A stretch of 64,000 nucleotides of DNA from JAEMQF01 sp963850525 (GTDB lineage: Bacteria > Pseudomonadota > Gammaproteobacteria > Burkholderiales > Burkholderiaceae_C): NCBI GenBank assembly GCA_963850525.1, contig CAWKLQ010000008.1, positions 186,001 to 250,000 on the forward strand, given 5' to 3'. The notes beneath the pieces were generated by a model. The model saw nothing but the letters and a program-made list of their open reading frames with translations. It searched no databases and had not been told where the DNA came from. Positions 24,626 to 33,470 of this stretch are shown piece after piece (position 1 is the stretch's first letter; each line of letters begins with the position of its first letter). Position numbers and translations under genes: made by a program.

Positions 24626-25648
24626 TCAATCGGCCTTTTCCATCGCCGCCGAATACCGACCCTGGCACGCCGCAGCGTTGAGCCGGGCGCGCTTGAGCAG
24701 CGCCGCCTGGCCGTCGCGCACCCGGTCGGCGCGGCCTCCCCAGGCCTTCAACGCCGGGTCGAGCAGCGCGCGGCCGTACGAAAAAGTCAGCGGCCAGGGC
24801 TGTGCACCGCAGCGATTGAGCGCGTCCAGATTCGCGGTCGCCTGCTCGGGAGTCTGCCCACCCGACAAGAAGTTGATGCTCGCCACCGCCGCCGGCACGG
24901 TGCGGCGCAGCACCTGCAGCGTCGCGCTCGCAATTTCGGAGGGTGTCGCTGGCGTGGCGTGGCCCTTCCCCGGCAACACCATGCTCGGCTTGAGCACGAC
25001 GTATTCGAGCGCAACCCGTTGCTCGAACAAAGCGTTGAAGACTTCATGCAATACGCACTCCGTGACCTCGGCGCAACGCGCGAGAGAGTGGTCGCCGTCG
25101 ATCAGGACTTCAGGCTCGACGATGGGCACGACACCCTGCTCCTGGCAGATCGCCGCGTAGCGCGCCAAGGCGTGCGCGTTCGTCTGGATCGCCACCACAC
25201 TGGGCAGCGTCGCCGACACGTTGTACACGGCGCGCCACTTGGCAAAGCGAGCGCCCTGCTCCTTGTAGGCCTTCAGGCGCTTGCCCAGACCATCGAGCCC
25301 CTGCGTGATTTCATCCCCCGGCGCCAGCGCGAGCGCGATCTTTCCGGCGTCGACCTTGATGCCGGGAACGATGCCCTGGCGTGCGGCGAGTTGCGGCAAG
25401 GGCGTGGCGTCGTCGGCGCGCTGCAGCAGCGTCTCCTCGAACAGGATCACACCGCTCACGAACTCACCCAGACCCGGCGTCCCCAGGATCAGGCTGCGAT
25501 AAGCGCGCCGGTTCTCGTCGGTCGACTCGAGGCCTATCGCCGCAAAGCGCTTGGCAATCGTCGGCGCACTCTCGTCCGCCGCAAGGATGCCTTTGCCTGG
25601 TTGCACCAATGCTTTCACGCTGAGTTGCAATTCGCTTTCGGTTGCCAT
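24626..25648 (-). CDS. Fructose-bisphosphate aldolase, class I
   Basis: A 340-residue class I (Schiff-base) aldolase. It shows GKGILAADESAPTIAKRF, NRRAYRSLILGTPGLGE, GIKVDAGKI, KWRAVYNV, the conserved EPEVLIDGDHS and the segment VVLKPSMVLPGKGH holding the Schiff-base lysine, then INFLSGGQTPEQAT. It interconverts fructose-1,6-bisphosphate and triose phosphates. Start 25648 has GGAG seven to ten bases upstream; an ATG at 25660 is the alternative. It diverges from PEP synthase, with an FNR-like box at 25707-25720 between them, so both may be controlled together as a gluconeogenic pair. Confidence 0.93.
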   Translation of the reverse strand: MATESELQLSVKALVQPGKGILAADESAPTIAKRFAAIGLESTDENRRAYRSLILGTPGLGEFVSGVILFEETLLQRADDATPLPQLAARQGIVPGIKVDAGKIALALAPGDEITQGLDGLGKRLKAYKEQGARFAKWRAVYNVSATLPSVVAIQTNAHALARYAAICQEQGVVPIVEPEVLIDGDHSLARCAEVTECVLHEVFNALFEQRVALEYVVLKPSMVLPGKGHATPATPSEIASATLQVLRRTVPAAVASINFLSGGQTPEQATANLDALNRCGAQPWPLTFSYGRALLDPALKAWGGRADRVRDGQAALLKRARLNAAACQGRYSAAMEKAD

Positions 25649-25706
25649 CGTTCGCTCCATGCGGGCTGTGAGTGAGCGCAGTTTGAGACGCTGCGCCGCA
25701 CCGGTA

Positions 25707-25720
25707 TTGATGTTGCGCAA
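25707..25720. promoter_or_regulatory. FNR/ANR-like box between aldolase and PEP synthase genes
   Basis: TTGAT-GTTG-CGCAA matches eight of ten FNR positions. Its centre is about 57 bp from the PEP synthase start and about 65 bp from the aldolase start, so one site could serve both divergent promoters. Confidence 0.55.
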
Positions 25721-25770
25721 GCCGGCAGCACGGGTTCGCTTCTACGCTGCAAGCGTCAAGAGGGGTCGCC

Positions 25771-28203
25771 ATGTCGAACACGCAGAGCAAGTACATCCGC
25801 TGGTTTGCAGAGTTGGGGGTGGGTGACGTGCCCACGGTGGGCGGCAAGAACGCGTCGCTCGGCGAAATGTTCTGCGAACTCACCGGGCAAGGCGTGCGAG
25901 TTCCCAACGGCTTCGCGATCACGGCGCAGGCGTATCGCCATGTGCTGGACCGCGCCGAAGCCTGGCCGCGGCTGCACGAGGCGCTGGACGGCCTGGATGC
26001 GAGCGATGTCGACGACCTGGCGCGGCGTGCGCAGCGTGCGCGCGAAATCGTTTACGCGGCGAAGCTGCCCGAAGAGCTGATCGCGCAGATCAAGGGCGCC
26101 TACGCCAAGCTGCGCAGCGAGTACGGCGAAGACGTGACGCTCGCCGTGCGCAGCTCGGCGACGGCAGAAGACTTGCCCACCGCGAGCTTCGCCGGCCAGC
26201 ACGAGACCTTTCTCAACGTCAGCGGCGAGGCGCGCCTGCTCGACGCCGTGCGCCACTGTTTCGCCAGCCTGTTCAAGGACCGCGCCATCAGCTACCGCGT
26301 CGACAACGGCTTCGACCACTTCAAGGTGTTGCTCTCGGTGGGCGTGATGAAGATGGTGCGCGCCGACATTGCCGCGAGCGGCGTCATCTTTACGCTCGAT
26401 ACCGAAACCGGGTTTCGCGACGTCGTGTTCGTCACCGGCGCGTATGGCCTGGGCGAAACCGTCGTGCAAGGCACCGTCGACCCGGACGAGTTCTACGTCT
26501 TCAAGCCCACGCTGAAGCAGGGCAAGCGCGCGGTGCTGCGGCGCAAGCTCGGGGCGAAGGAAATCCGCATGGTTTACGCCAAGGCGGCAGGCCGCGACAC
26601 GACGCGCATCATGCCCACCGCCGCCGCCGAGCAGCGCCGCTATTGCCTGAGCGACGCGGAGGTCTTGAGCCTGGCCGATGCCGCGGTGCGAATCGAAGAC
26701 CACTACAGCGCCAAGGCCGGTAAACCCACGCCGATGGACGTGGAGTGGGCCAAAGACGGCGTCGACGGCCTGCTCTACGTGGTCCAGGCGCGCCCCGAAA
26801 CCGTGGCGTCGCAACGGTCCGGCACGGTGCTCGAAGAGTTCGCGCTCGGCACCAAGGGCAAGGTCTGCGCCAGCGGGCGCGCCGTGGGGGCGAGGGTCGC
26901 GTCGGGCAAGGCGCGCGTCATTTCCGACATCACACAACTCAGCCAGTTCCGCAGCGGCGAGGTGCTCGTCGCCGACACGACGATGCCCGACTGGGGCACC
27001 GTCATGAAGAGCGCCGCGGCGCTCGTCACGAACCGCGGCGGGCGCACCTGCCACGCCGCGATCGTCGCACGCGAACTCGGCATTCCCGCGGTGGTGGGCT
27101 GCGAAACGGCGACGAGCACGATCAAGACCGGCGACGACGTCACGGTGTCGTGCGCCGAGGGCAGCGCCGGCCGCGTCTACGCCGGCGTGATTCCCGTCAG
27201 CATCACGCGCACTGACTTGTCGGCGCTGGCGCGCCCGCGCACCCACATCATGGTCAACGTCGGCAACCCCGAGGTCGCGTTCCAGACGAGCTTGTTGCCG
27301 AGCGACGGCGTGGGCCTGGCGCGCCTGGAGTTCATCGTCGCCGAACACATCAAGGTGCACCCGATGGCCTTGGTGCAGCCGCAGCGCATAGACGACGCCG
27401 CAGTGCGCGCGCAGATCGAGCGCCTCACCGAGGGCTACGCGCGGCCGGCCGACTTCTTCATCCAGCAACTTGCCGAAGGCGTGGCGACGATCGCCGCGGC
27501 GTTTTACCCGAAACCGGTGATCGTGCGCCTGTCCGACTTCAAGACCAACGAATACGCCAGCCTGCTCGGCGGCCGCTGGTTCGAGCCGCTCGAGGCGAAC
27601 CCGATGCTCGGGTTTCGCGGCGCGTCGCGTTACGCGCACCCGGCGTACGCAGACGGCTTTGCGCTCGAATGCGCCGCCATGAAGCGCGTGCGCGACGATA
27701 TGGGCCTGACCAACGTGAAGCTCATGATTCCGTTTTGCAGGCGGATCGACGAGGCCGAACGTGTGCTCGCGGCGATGGCCGGGCACGGACTCAAGCGCGG
27801 CGAAAATGGTCTCGAGGTCTACGTCATGTGCGAGATCCCGAACAACGTGATCCAGATCGACGGATTTGCGAAACTCTTCGACGGCTTCTCGATCGGCTCG
27901 AACGACCTCACGCAACTCGTGCTCGGCGTGGACCGCGATTCCGACCTCGTCGCCTTCGACTTCGACGAGCGCGACCCCGGCGTGAAAGAAATGATCCGTC
28001 AGACCGTCGTCGGCGCACGCCGCAACCACCGGCATTCGGGGATTTGCGGCCAGGCGCCTTCGGACTACCCCGAAATGGTCGAGTACCTGGTCGAGCTGGG
28101 AATCGATTCGATCAGCGTCACGCCCGACACGCTGCTTCAGGTCATGCGCAACGTCGCCGCCGTCGAACAGCGCTTGGGCCGTCCACCGCGAGAACTCACA
28201 TGA
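25771..28203 (+). CDS. ppsA: Phosphoenolpyruvate synthase
   Basis: An 810-residue pyruvate, water dikinase. It has the N-terminal ATP-grasp region (VGGKNASLGEM, LAVRSSATAEDLPTASFAGQ), the central swivelling domain with phosphohistidine motif GGRTCHAAIVARELGIPAVVG, and the C-terminal TIM barrel (MIPFCRRIDEAERV, GFSIGSNDLTQLVLGVDRDS, GICGQAPSDYPE with the catalytic Cys). It makes phosphoenolpyruvate from pyruvate and ATP, opening gluconeogenesis. Length and motif order are normal. The stop overlaps the ATG of a CBS-domain gene by four bases. Confidence 0.97.
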   Translation: MSNTQSKYIRWFAELGVGDVPTVGGKNASLGEMFCELTGQGVRVPNGFAITAQAYRHVLDRAEAWPRLHEALDGLDASDVDDLARRAQRAREIVYAAKLPEELIAQIKGAYAKLRSEYGEDVTLAVRSSATAEDLPTASFAGQHETFLNVSGEARLLDAVRHCFASLFKDRAISYRVDNGFDHFKVLLSVGVMKMVRADIAASGVIFTLDTETGFRDVVFVTGAYGLGETVVQGTVDPDEFYVFKPTLKQGKRAVLRRKLGAKEIRMVYAKAAGRDTTRIMPTAAAEQRRYCLSDAEVLSLADAAVRIEDHYSAKAGKPTPMDVEWAKDGVDGLLYVVQARPETVASQRSGTVLEEFALGTKGKVCASGRAVGARVASGKARVISDITQLSQFRSGEVLVADTTMPDWGTVMKSAAALVTNRGGRTCHAAIVARELGIPAVVGCETATSTIKTGDDVTVSCAEGSAGRVYAGVIPVSITRTDLSALARPRTHIMVNVGNPEVAFQTSLLPSDGVGLARLEFIVAEHIKVHPMALVQPQRIDDAAVRAQIERLTEGYARPADFFIQQLAEGVATIAAAFYPKPVIVRLSDFKTNEYASLLGGRWFEPLEANPMLGFRGASRYAHPAYADGFALECAAMKRVRDDMGLTNVKLMIPFCRRIDEAERVLAAMAGHGLKRGENGLEVYVMCEIPNNVIQIDGFAKLFDGFSIGSNDLTQLVLGVDRDSDLVAFDFDERDPGVKEMIRQTVVGARRNHRHSGICGQAPSDYPEMVEYLVELGIDSISVTPDTLLQVMRNVAAVEQRLGRPPRELT

Positions 28204-28571
28204 CTGCAATCTCCTCGATGATGACGACCCAGGTCTGGACCGTCGGCATGGACGACTCGGTGCACGAAGTCGAAGCCTTCATGCGCGAGCACGCCCTGTC
28301 GTGGGCCCCCGTGCGCGAGCCCAGCGGCGCCGTCGTCGGCGTGATCGGCGCGGCCGACCTGCTGCAGTTCCATGTACGCAAGGGCGATCCGCGCGCCACT
28401 TGCACTTGGCAAATCTGCACCTACAAACCGATCTCGGTGAGCCCTGACACCGATGTGAGCGACGTGGCGCACCTGATGCTGCGCCACAAGACCCATCATG
28501 TCGTCGTGATGGATCAGGAACGCATCGTCGGCGTGGTGTCGTCGCTCGACTTCGTGCGCCAATTCGCCTGA
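28200..28571 (+). CDS. Two-CBS-domain protein
   Basis: A 123-residue protein made only of a CBS pair: MMTTQVWTVGMDDSVHEVEAFMREHALSW-type first motif with GAVVGVIGAADLLQF, and a second motif PISVSPDTDVSDVAHLMLRHKTHHVVV ending in GVVSSLDFVRQF. CBS pairs bind adenine nucleotides and often modulate a partner enzyme. Here translation is coupled to PEP synthase by an ATGA overlap, so sensing the adenylate state for PEP synthase is a reasonable but untested idea. Confidence 0.87.
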   Translation: MTAISSMMTTQVWTVGMDDSVHEVEAFMREHALSWAPVREPSGAVVGVIGAADLLQFHVRKGDPRATCTWQICTYKPISVSPDTDVSDVAHLMLRHKTHHVVVMDQERIVGVVSSLDFVRQFA

Positions 28572-28588
28572 CGCAGGCGCTCAACCCG

Positions 28589-28909
28589 TCACGGCGTCGC
28601 CGGCGCCCGCTTCATGGGATTGCACATCGAGTGGCGCGGCTCATGCAGCTTGACGCCACGCTCCTTGGCGCGTGACGCCATCTGGGCGTGATGCTCGGCC
28701 ATGTAGGCCTTGCAGTCTTCGCTGGACTTGAGACCTTCCATCTTCGCGTGATGGTCCTTGCGCTCCTGCGGCGACATCATCGACCAGCCGGCGGTATTGT
28801 CCGGCCCGCTGTGCATGCCTTTGCAGCACCCTGCGCCGTCGGGTTGCGCCATCGCGGGCCCTGCGAGAGCGGCAGCCAGAAGCGCGGCACCCATGAATCG
28901 GTAGCTCAT
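28589..28909 (-). CDS. Small secreted Cys/Met/His-containing protein
   Basis: A 106-residue protein with a Sec signal peptide (cleavage near GPAMAQP). The mature part has GAGCCKGMHSG, a helical KDHHAKMEGLKSSEDCKAYMAEHHAQM, and RHSMCNPMKR. The Cys, Met and His content suggests periplasmic metal (copper-like) binding, but no named family was recognised. The start is fixed by AAGGAG eight bases upstream. A TTG-N8-CAA box at 28978-28991 lies about 70 bp upstream. Confidence 0.7.
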   Translation of the reverse strand: MSYRFMGAALLAAALAGPAMAQPDGAGCCKGMHSGPDNTAGWSMMSPQERKDHHAKMEGLKSSEDCKAYMAEHHAQMASRAKERGVKLHEPRHSMCNPMKRAPATP

Positions 28910-28977
28910 GAAGATTCTCCTTGGGGGCGCCCCTGCGCCCGTCGGCCCTATTGAACGCCGGGCCAGGCGTCCGGCCT

Positions 28978-28991
28978 TTGACACGGCGCAA
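28978..28991. promoter_or_regulatory. FNR/ANR-like box upstream of the small secreted protein gene
   Basis: TTGAC-ACGG-CGCAA matches seven of ten FNR positions and lies in the only space between the FNT channel gene and the small secreted protein gene that reads away from it. Confidence 0.4.
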
Positions 28992-29010
28992 ACACGCGGC
29001 GCAGGCTGAT

Positions 29011-29865
29011 TCATGTGCCGGCGCGCCGGCCCGCCGGCCTGACGTAGATCAGGTGATAGACGAGCGCCACGAGCACGCTGCCGCCGAGGATGTTGCCGGC
29101 GATCACCGGCACGAGGTTTCGCGCCAGATCCGCCACTCCCAGCGGCGCGCCGAGCAGCATCGCGAGCGGGAAGATGTACATGTTGGCGATCGAGTGCTCG
29201 AAGCCGGCAGCGACGAACGCCGTGATCGGAAACACGATCGCGACCGCCTTGTCGACGACGCTGCGCCCGGCGAGCGCCATCCACACCGCCATGCAGACGA
29301 GCACGTTGCACAGCACGCCGCGGAAAAACGCCTCGCCGATCGGCAGCGCCGCCTTCGCCAGCGCAATCCCGATCACGCTGCGCGCCACGTTGCCGCCGTT
29401 CAGCGCAGCGTGTCCCGACAGCCACACCAGCAGCGCCAGGCCCGCCGCGCCGATCAAATTGGCGGTGCAGACGACGAGCCAGTTGCGCAACACGTCGCGC
29501 GTGCTGACGCAACCGCTCGCCCAGCCCATGACGAGCAGATTGTTGCCGGTAAAGAGCTCGGCGCCCGCCACCGTGACGAGGATCAGGCCGAGCGAAAACC
29601 CAAGCCCTCCGAGCAGCCGCGTCGCGGCAAAACCAAGTGTCGAGTCGCTCGCGACAAGCGCGAACATCAGCGCGCCCAAACCGATGAAGGCGCCCGCGAG
29701 CACGCCGAGCAGCGCCAGGGTCAGCAGCGGCAGCCGCGCTTTGACGACGCAGAACTGGTTGACGCGCCGTGCGATTTCTTTCGGCGCGTAGGCGTCCATG
29801 CCGTGCGACTCGGCGTCCGCCTCGGGCGCCGCGGATGCAGCGCCGTGCGCGGGCTCCGGGGTCAC
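29011..29865 (-). CDS. Formate/nitrite transporter (FNT) family channel
   Basis: A 284-residue membrane protein with six helices and FNT hallmarks: DAYAPKEIARRV near the start, LAGAFIGLGALMF, GAELFTGNNLLV, FFRGVLCNVLVCMAVWMAL and GFEHSIANMY followed by GNILGGSVLVALVYHLIY. FNT channels pass formate, nitrite or related small anions. Which one cannot be told. The GTG at 29865 gives the longest form; ATG at 29799 (MDAYAPKEI) matches the usual family start and may be the true one. No transport partner gene is adjacent. Confidence 0.9.
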   Translation of the reverse strand: MTPEPAHGAASAAPEADAESHGMDAYAPKEIARRVNQFCVVKARLPLLTLALLGVLAGAFIGLGALMFALVASDSTLGFAATRLLGGLGFSLGLILVTVAGAELFTGNNLLVMGWASGCVSTRDVLRNWLVVCTANLIGAAGLALLVWLSGHAALNGGNVARSVIGIALAKAALPIGEAFFRGVLCNVLVCMAVWMALAGRSVVDKAVAIVFPITAFVAAGFEHSIANMYIFPLAMLLGAPLGVADLARNLVPVIAGNILGGSVLVALVYHLIYVRPAGRRAGT

Positions 29866-30007
29866 GGCCTGGCGACCATCGCGGCGTCAGCTTAGGCGAT
29901 GGGAAGCAGCTTGCTGCCCGCGCCCGCGCGTCAAGTGGTTCAAGAGGGCCTCCTGTCGATCGGTCGACCGATTGAATTGGATCGCCGGCTTGCCGGCAGG
30001 GCTCACT

Positions 30008-32077
30008 TTAGGCATCCGCTTGCGATGCGCATTGCGACAAATCAAGTCGCGCGGCGCGCGCCGCAAGCGCCGCCGAACGCACGCGCTCGATGTCCGCGTC
30101 GCTGAACGCGCCGTTCACGCCCGAGATCGCGGCGAGTTTCATGCCGTGCTTCAGGCCGAGGCGGTAGATCTCGCGCACCTTCTCCCACTCGATGGCGCGG
30201 CCCACCGTGAAGTTCTCGAAGCGCCCCTCGAGCGCGAGCACGATGGTCTCGGCCAGGCAGGCGTAGGCGACGTTCTTGGGCAGGCCGATGTTCTTCATCT
30301 GCACGTCGCCGGGCAGCAGGATTTCGCCCGATTCGATGACGAGCACGTCGGGGCGCTTGGCCACTTCTTCGGCCGGCAGATCGAGCGGGCGCGCCACGTC
30401 GGTGATGACGCAGCCGGGCTTGACCTTCATGATGTCGAGCACCTTCTTGCCTGCGCCCGACGTCGCCGTGACGATCATGTCCATCTCGGCGATGTGCGTG
30501 TCGGCGTGCGCCGCCAGGGTGACCTTCGCGTCGGGCGTCTCGGCGTGAATCGACTCCTGGAGCGCGAGCAGCTTGGCGGTTTCAGGCGAGACGAGGTAGA
30601 CCTGCTCGGCCGCCTTCACGAGCAGGCGCGCGCACGCGGCGCCGATCGAACCGGTCGCGCCGATCACCATCGCCTTGAACTTGACGCGTTCGCTGCCCCG
30701 CGGTGCGGGAAGCAGGCGCATGCGCAGCAGCGCGTCGTGCGCCGCCCAGAGCGCCGCCGAGGCGCTGTAGCTGTTGCCGGTGGTGATGGGCAGCGGCGCG
30801 CGCCGCGCCACACTCAACCCCGCGTCACCGACCACCTTGGTGAACGCGCCCAGGCCCATGATCTGCGCGCCCAGGCGTTTCGCTAATCGGGCCGCGTCGA
30901 GCAAGCGCCGGTACGTGAATTCCGGGCTGTGGCGCATGATTTCCTTCGGCGTGCCGCCCACTGAAATCAGCCAACCTTCGGCTTGCGCCCCGGTGGGCGA
31001 CGTGATCCCCGTGACCTTCGAATAGACGAAGGGCGGCGCGTAGGCGAGGACCTTCTCCAGCGAATCCATGAACACGGGCGGCGACACGCGCGACAGCAGC
31101 TCGATCGGCTTGATGTTCTTGAAATACTCCTGCGACAAGGGGTGGATGACAAAGGCGAATCGGTTCACCCGGTGAAAGCCGTTCGGATGGACGATGCGCG
31201 GCTCGAGCTGCAGCTCGGCGATCATTGCCAGGTAGTCGTCGTCGAGAATTTCGCTCAGGGGCCGGCCGGTGGCAGCGAGCAGCATCGCGTCGAGCATGTC
31301 GGGCGCAAGCGCATGCCCGGCGAGCAGCGGCGCGGCGTCGATCACCAGATGCACGCCCGCTTGTCGGAAGCGCTCCATGCGTTCATCGTTGACGGTCGAC
31401 GTGACGATGGTTTTCGCCGCCAGCTCTTCGATGCCGAATGCATCGAGCCGGTGCACCGGCGCGACGATCACGCTGGCCTTGTGCAGCGCCTTGCGCAGCA
31501 CGTAGTGCGTCCAGTCGTGCAGCACACCGTCGGCGGCGGCCCGGGGCGGCAGCCACTGCCGCGCGTAGTGCTCGCCGATGGCGTAATGCGACAGCGCGTC
31601 CAGCGAACCGAGCAACTTGGGAACGCCCAGTTGCAGCAGCGCATCGGCGAACTGCAGGTTGCCGGTGAATTCCGACAGGGCCAGCGCCAGCTTCTGATGG
31701 GCCAGGCCGTCGAAGAACAAGACGCGCGCATTGTTGAACAGGCCCGGCAACTCGGCCTGGGCGTGGCGCACGGCCCACTCGGAAAAGACCCCCGCCAGGC
31801 GCTCACCCGTGGTCACGGGCGCGCGCGTCGCGGTGCGCGCCAGCAGCGCCAAGTTCGGTTCACCCTGCCGCAGCGCCCACGCGGCGTCGTCATCGCTTTG
31901 CAGGCCCAGACCGATGGCATCGGCCCGCGCGTCCCACTCCCGCAGCAATTGTTCGGCACGCCGCGCGTCGCCGTCGGTGCCCAAACGCTGCACGTGCAGC
32001 CGCTCGCCCAGGAAATCGGTCGTGAATTCGAAGTCCTGTTTGCGCGAGCCCAAACTGATTCCGACAACGTTCTTCAT
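30008..32077 (-). CDS. Large dehydrogenase with C-terminal acyl-ACP-reductase-like domain
   Basis: A 689-residue protein. The C-terminal about 340 residues resemble cyanobacterial long-chain acyl-ACP reductase (AAR): RLLDAARLAKRLGAQIMGLG, TTGNSYSASAALWA, the NAD(P) loop VIGATGSIGAACARLL near residue 467, and YACLAETIVLALEGR, in which Cys607 matches the Cys that carries the acyl thioester in AAR, followed by ENFTVGR. The N-terminal about 340 residues have no family I recognise. It may reduce fatty acyl thioesters to aldehydes. It diverges by 57 bp from an iron alcohol dehydrogenase, followed by a long-chain acyl-CoA ligase, which would complete acid-to-alcohol conversion. The start at 32077 is the first Met before the conserved GISLGSRKQD; the ribosome site is weak. 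Confidence 0.75.
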   Translation of the reverse strand: MKNVVGISLGSRKQDFEFTTDFLGERLHVQRLGTDGDARRAEQLLREWDARADAIGLGLQSDDDAAWALRQGEPNLALLARTATRAPVTTGERLAGVFSEWAVRHAQAELPGLFNNARVLFFDGLAHQKLALALSEFTGNLQFADALLQLGVPKLLGSLDALSHYAIGEHYARQWLPPRAAADGVLHDWTHYVLRKALHKASVIVAPVHRLDAFGIEELAAKTIVTSTVNDERMERFRQAGVHLVIDAAPLLAGHALAPDMLDAMLLAATGRPLSEILDDDYLAMIAELQLEPRIVHPNGFHRVNRFAFVIHPLSQEYFKNIKPIELLSRVSPPVFMDSLEKVLAYAPPFVYSKVTGITSPTGAQAEGWLISVGGTPKEIMRHSPEFTYRRLLDAARLAKRLGAQIMGLGAFTKVVGDAGLSVARRAPLPITTGNSYSASAALWAAHDALLRMRLLPAPRGSERVKFKAMVIGATGSIGAACARLLVKAAEQVYLVSPETAKLLALQESIHAETPDAKVTLAAHADTHIAEMDMIVTATSGAGKKVLDIMKVKPGCVITDVARPLDLPAEEVAKRPDVLVIESGEILLPGDVQMKNIGLPKNVAYACLAETIVLALEGRFENFTVGRAIEWEKVREIYRLGLKHGMKLAAISGVNGAFSDADIERVRSAALAARAARLDLSQCASQADA

Positions 32078-32134
32078 ACTGATCTGCCACGCCGCAACGG
32101 ACGCGGCACGCGCCGATGATGGAGGACGTTGCCG

Positions 32135-33355
32135 ATGTCGGGTTTGATCGAGAACATGTTTCGCCGCGTCGCCCTGCCCGCGGCGAAGCGCGCCGTTGGC
32201 CTGGCGATGCGGCTGGTGCCAGTCCCGCAGCCGACCCTGCTCGTGGGGCCCGGCTCGAGTGTGCGGCTCGCCCAGACGATCGCTGGCTTGGCGCACCGCA
32301 AGCTGTTCATCGTCAGCGACGCGACGCTCGTCGCCGCAGGCCTGCTGCAGCCGGTGCTCGATGCCTTGCGCGGCGCCGGCGCGCCTTGCGCGGTCTTCGA
32401 CGCCGTCACCGCAGATGCGCCGATTCAATGCATCGAACTGGGCATCGCGCGCTTCCGTGCCGAGGGCTGCGACGCGGTGTTGGCGTTCGGCGGCGGATCC
32501 GTGATCGATGCCGCCAAGGTCATCGCGCTGGCGGTGACGAACCGTCGGCAGCCACGCACCCTGGCCGGGTATTTCAGAGCCCACCACGCGCCCGCGCCAC
32601 TTTATGCCGTGCCGACGACCGCCGGAACCGGCTCCGAAGCGACCGCCGCCGCCGTGATCTCGGACCCGCAAGTTCAGCGCAAGCTCGTGATCGTCGATAC
32701 GCGCATCGTGCCGCGCATGGCCGCGCTCGACCCCTGCCTGATGACCGGCCTGCCGCGCGACATCACGGCAGCGACCGGAATGGACGCGCTGACGCACGCG
32801 ATCGAGGCCTATATCGGCCACTGGTCAAGCGCATTCACCGACCGCATGGCGCTCTCGGCGGTGGCGCTGATCTGGCAGAACCTGCCTATCGTCTGCACGA
32901 ACGGCGCCGACCTCAACACGCGCGAGCGCATGGCGCTGGCCGCGAACCAAGCCGGCCTCGCGTTCACGCGCGCCAGCGTCGGCAACGTGCACGCCATCGC
33001 GCACCAGCTGGGCGCGCGTTACCACACGCCGCACGGCCTGGCGAATGCGATGTTGTTGCCGCATGTGCTGCGCTTCGAGAGCACGGCGGTCACCGACAAG
33101 TTGGCGACTCTGGCCTTGACGGTGCACTTGGGTCAACCCGGCGCTTCGCGGGCGGAATTGGCGGCGCAGTTCATCGACGCGATAGCCGCGCTGAATTCCT
33201 GGCTCGGCATTCCGCAGCACCTGGACGCGCTGCGCGAGCGCGACATTCCCGGGCTCGCGCAGGCCGCGCGGCGCGAAGCTGACTTCAACTACCCGGTACC
33301 GCGAGTCATGTCGGCGCAAGATTGTGAAGGCCTGCTTCGGCACGTGCTCGCTTGA
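32135..33355 (+). CDS. Iron-containing (type III) alcohol dehydrogenase
   Basis: A 406-residue group III dehydrogenase. It shows the NAD-binding GGGSVIDAAKVIAL, the segment PTTAGTGSEATAAAVIS, the metal site region TGMDALTHAIEAYIGH, and GNVHAIAHQLGARYHTPHGLANA with the metal-binding histidines. GGAGGA at 32121-32126 fixes the ATG at 32135. It should reduce aldehydes to alcohols or the reverse. The position between an acyl-thioester reductase and an acyl-CoA ligase suggests a fatty aldehyde as substrate. Confidence 0.92.
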   Translation: MSGLIENMFRRVALPAAKRAVGLAMRLVPVPQPTLLVGPGSSVRLAQTIAGLAHRKLFIVSDATLVAAGLLQPVLDALRGAGAPCAVFDAVTADAPIQCIELGIARFRAEGCDAVLAFGGGSVIDAAKVIALAVTNRRQPRTLAGYFRAHHAPAPLYAVPTTAGTGSEATAAAVISDPQVQRKLVIVDTRIVPRMAALDPCLMTGLPRDITAATGMDALTHAIEAYIGHWSSAFTDRMALSAVALIWQNLPIVCTNGADLNTRERMALAANQAGLAFTRASVGNVHAIAHQLGARYHTPHGLANAMLLPHVLRFESTAVTDKLATLALTVHLGQPGASRAELAAQFIDAIAALNSWLGIPQHLDALRERDIPGLAQAARREADFNYPVPRVMSAQDCEGLLRHVLA

Positions 33356-33367
33356 CAACGCATCGCC

Positions 33368-33381
33368 TTGACGCGGCGCAA
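33368..33381. promoter_or_regulatory. FNR/ANR-like box upstream of the acyl-CoA ligase gene (weak)
   Basis: TTGAC-GCGG-CGCAA, seven of ten positions, lies about 96 bp upstream of the ligase start in the 115-bp gap after the alcohol dehydrogenase gene. It differs from the box at 28978 only in its first two spacer bases (GC instead of AC). Confidence 0.35.
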
Positions 33382-33470
33382 ACGCCAGTCGTGCCGCTGC
33401 GTGCAATCTTCCAGGCGACGATGAACGAGGGCGCGCGCGCCACACCCACCGATTCGACGGAGTCTCCTTC

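Noticed and set aside
25756..28209. An 817-codon open frame antisense to the PEP synthase gene.
   Set aside because: It is a mirror of the codon bias of ppsA in high-GC DNA; its protein is Arg/His/Ala-rich with no motif, while the plus strand has a complete conserved enzyme.
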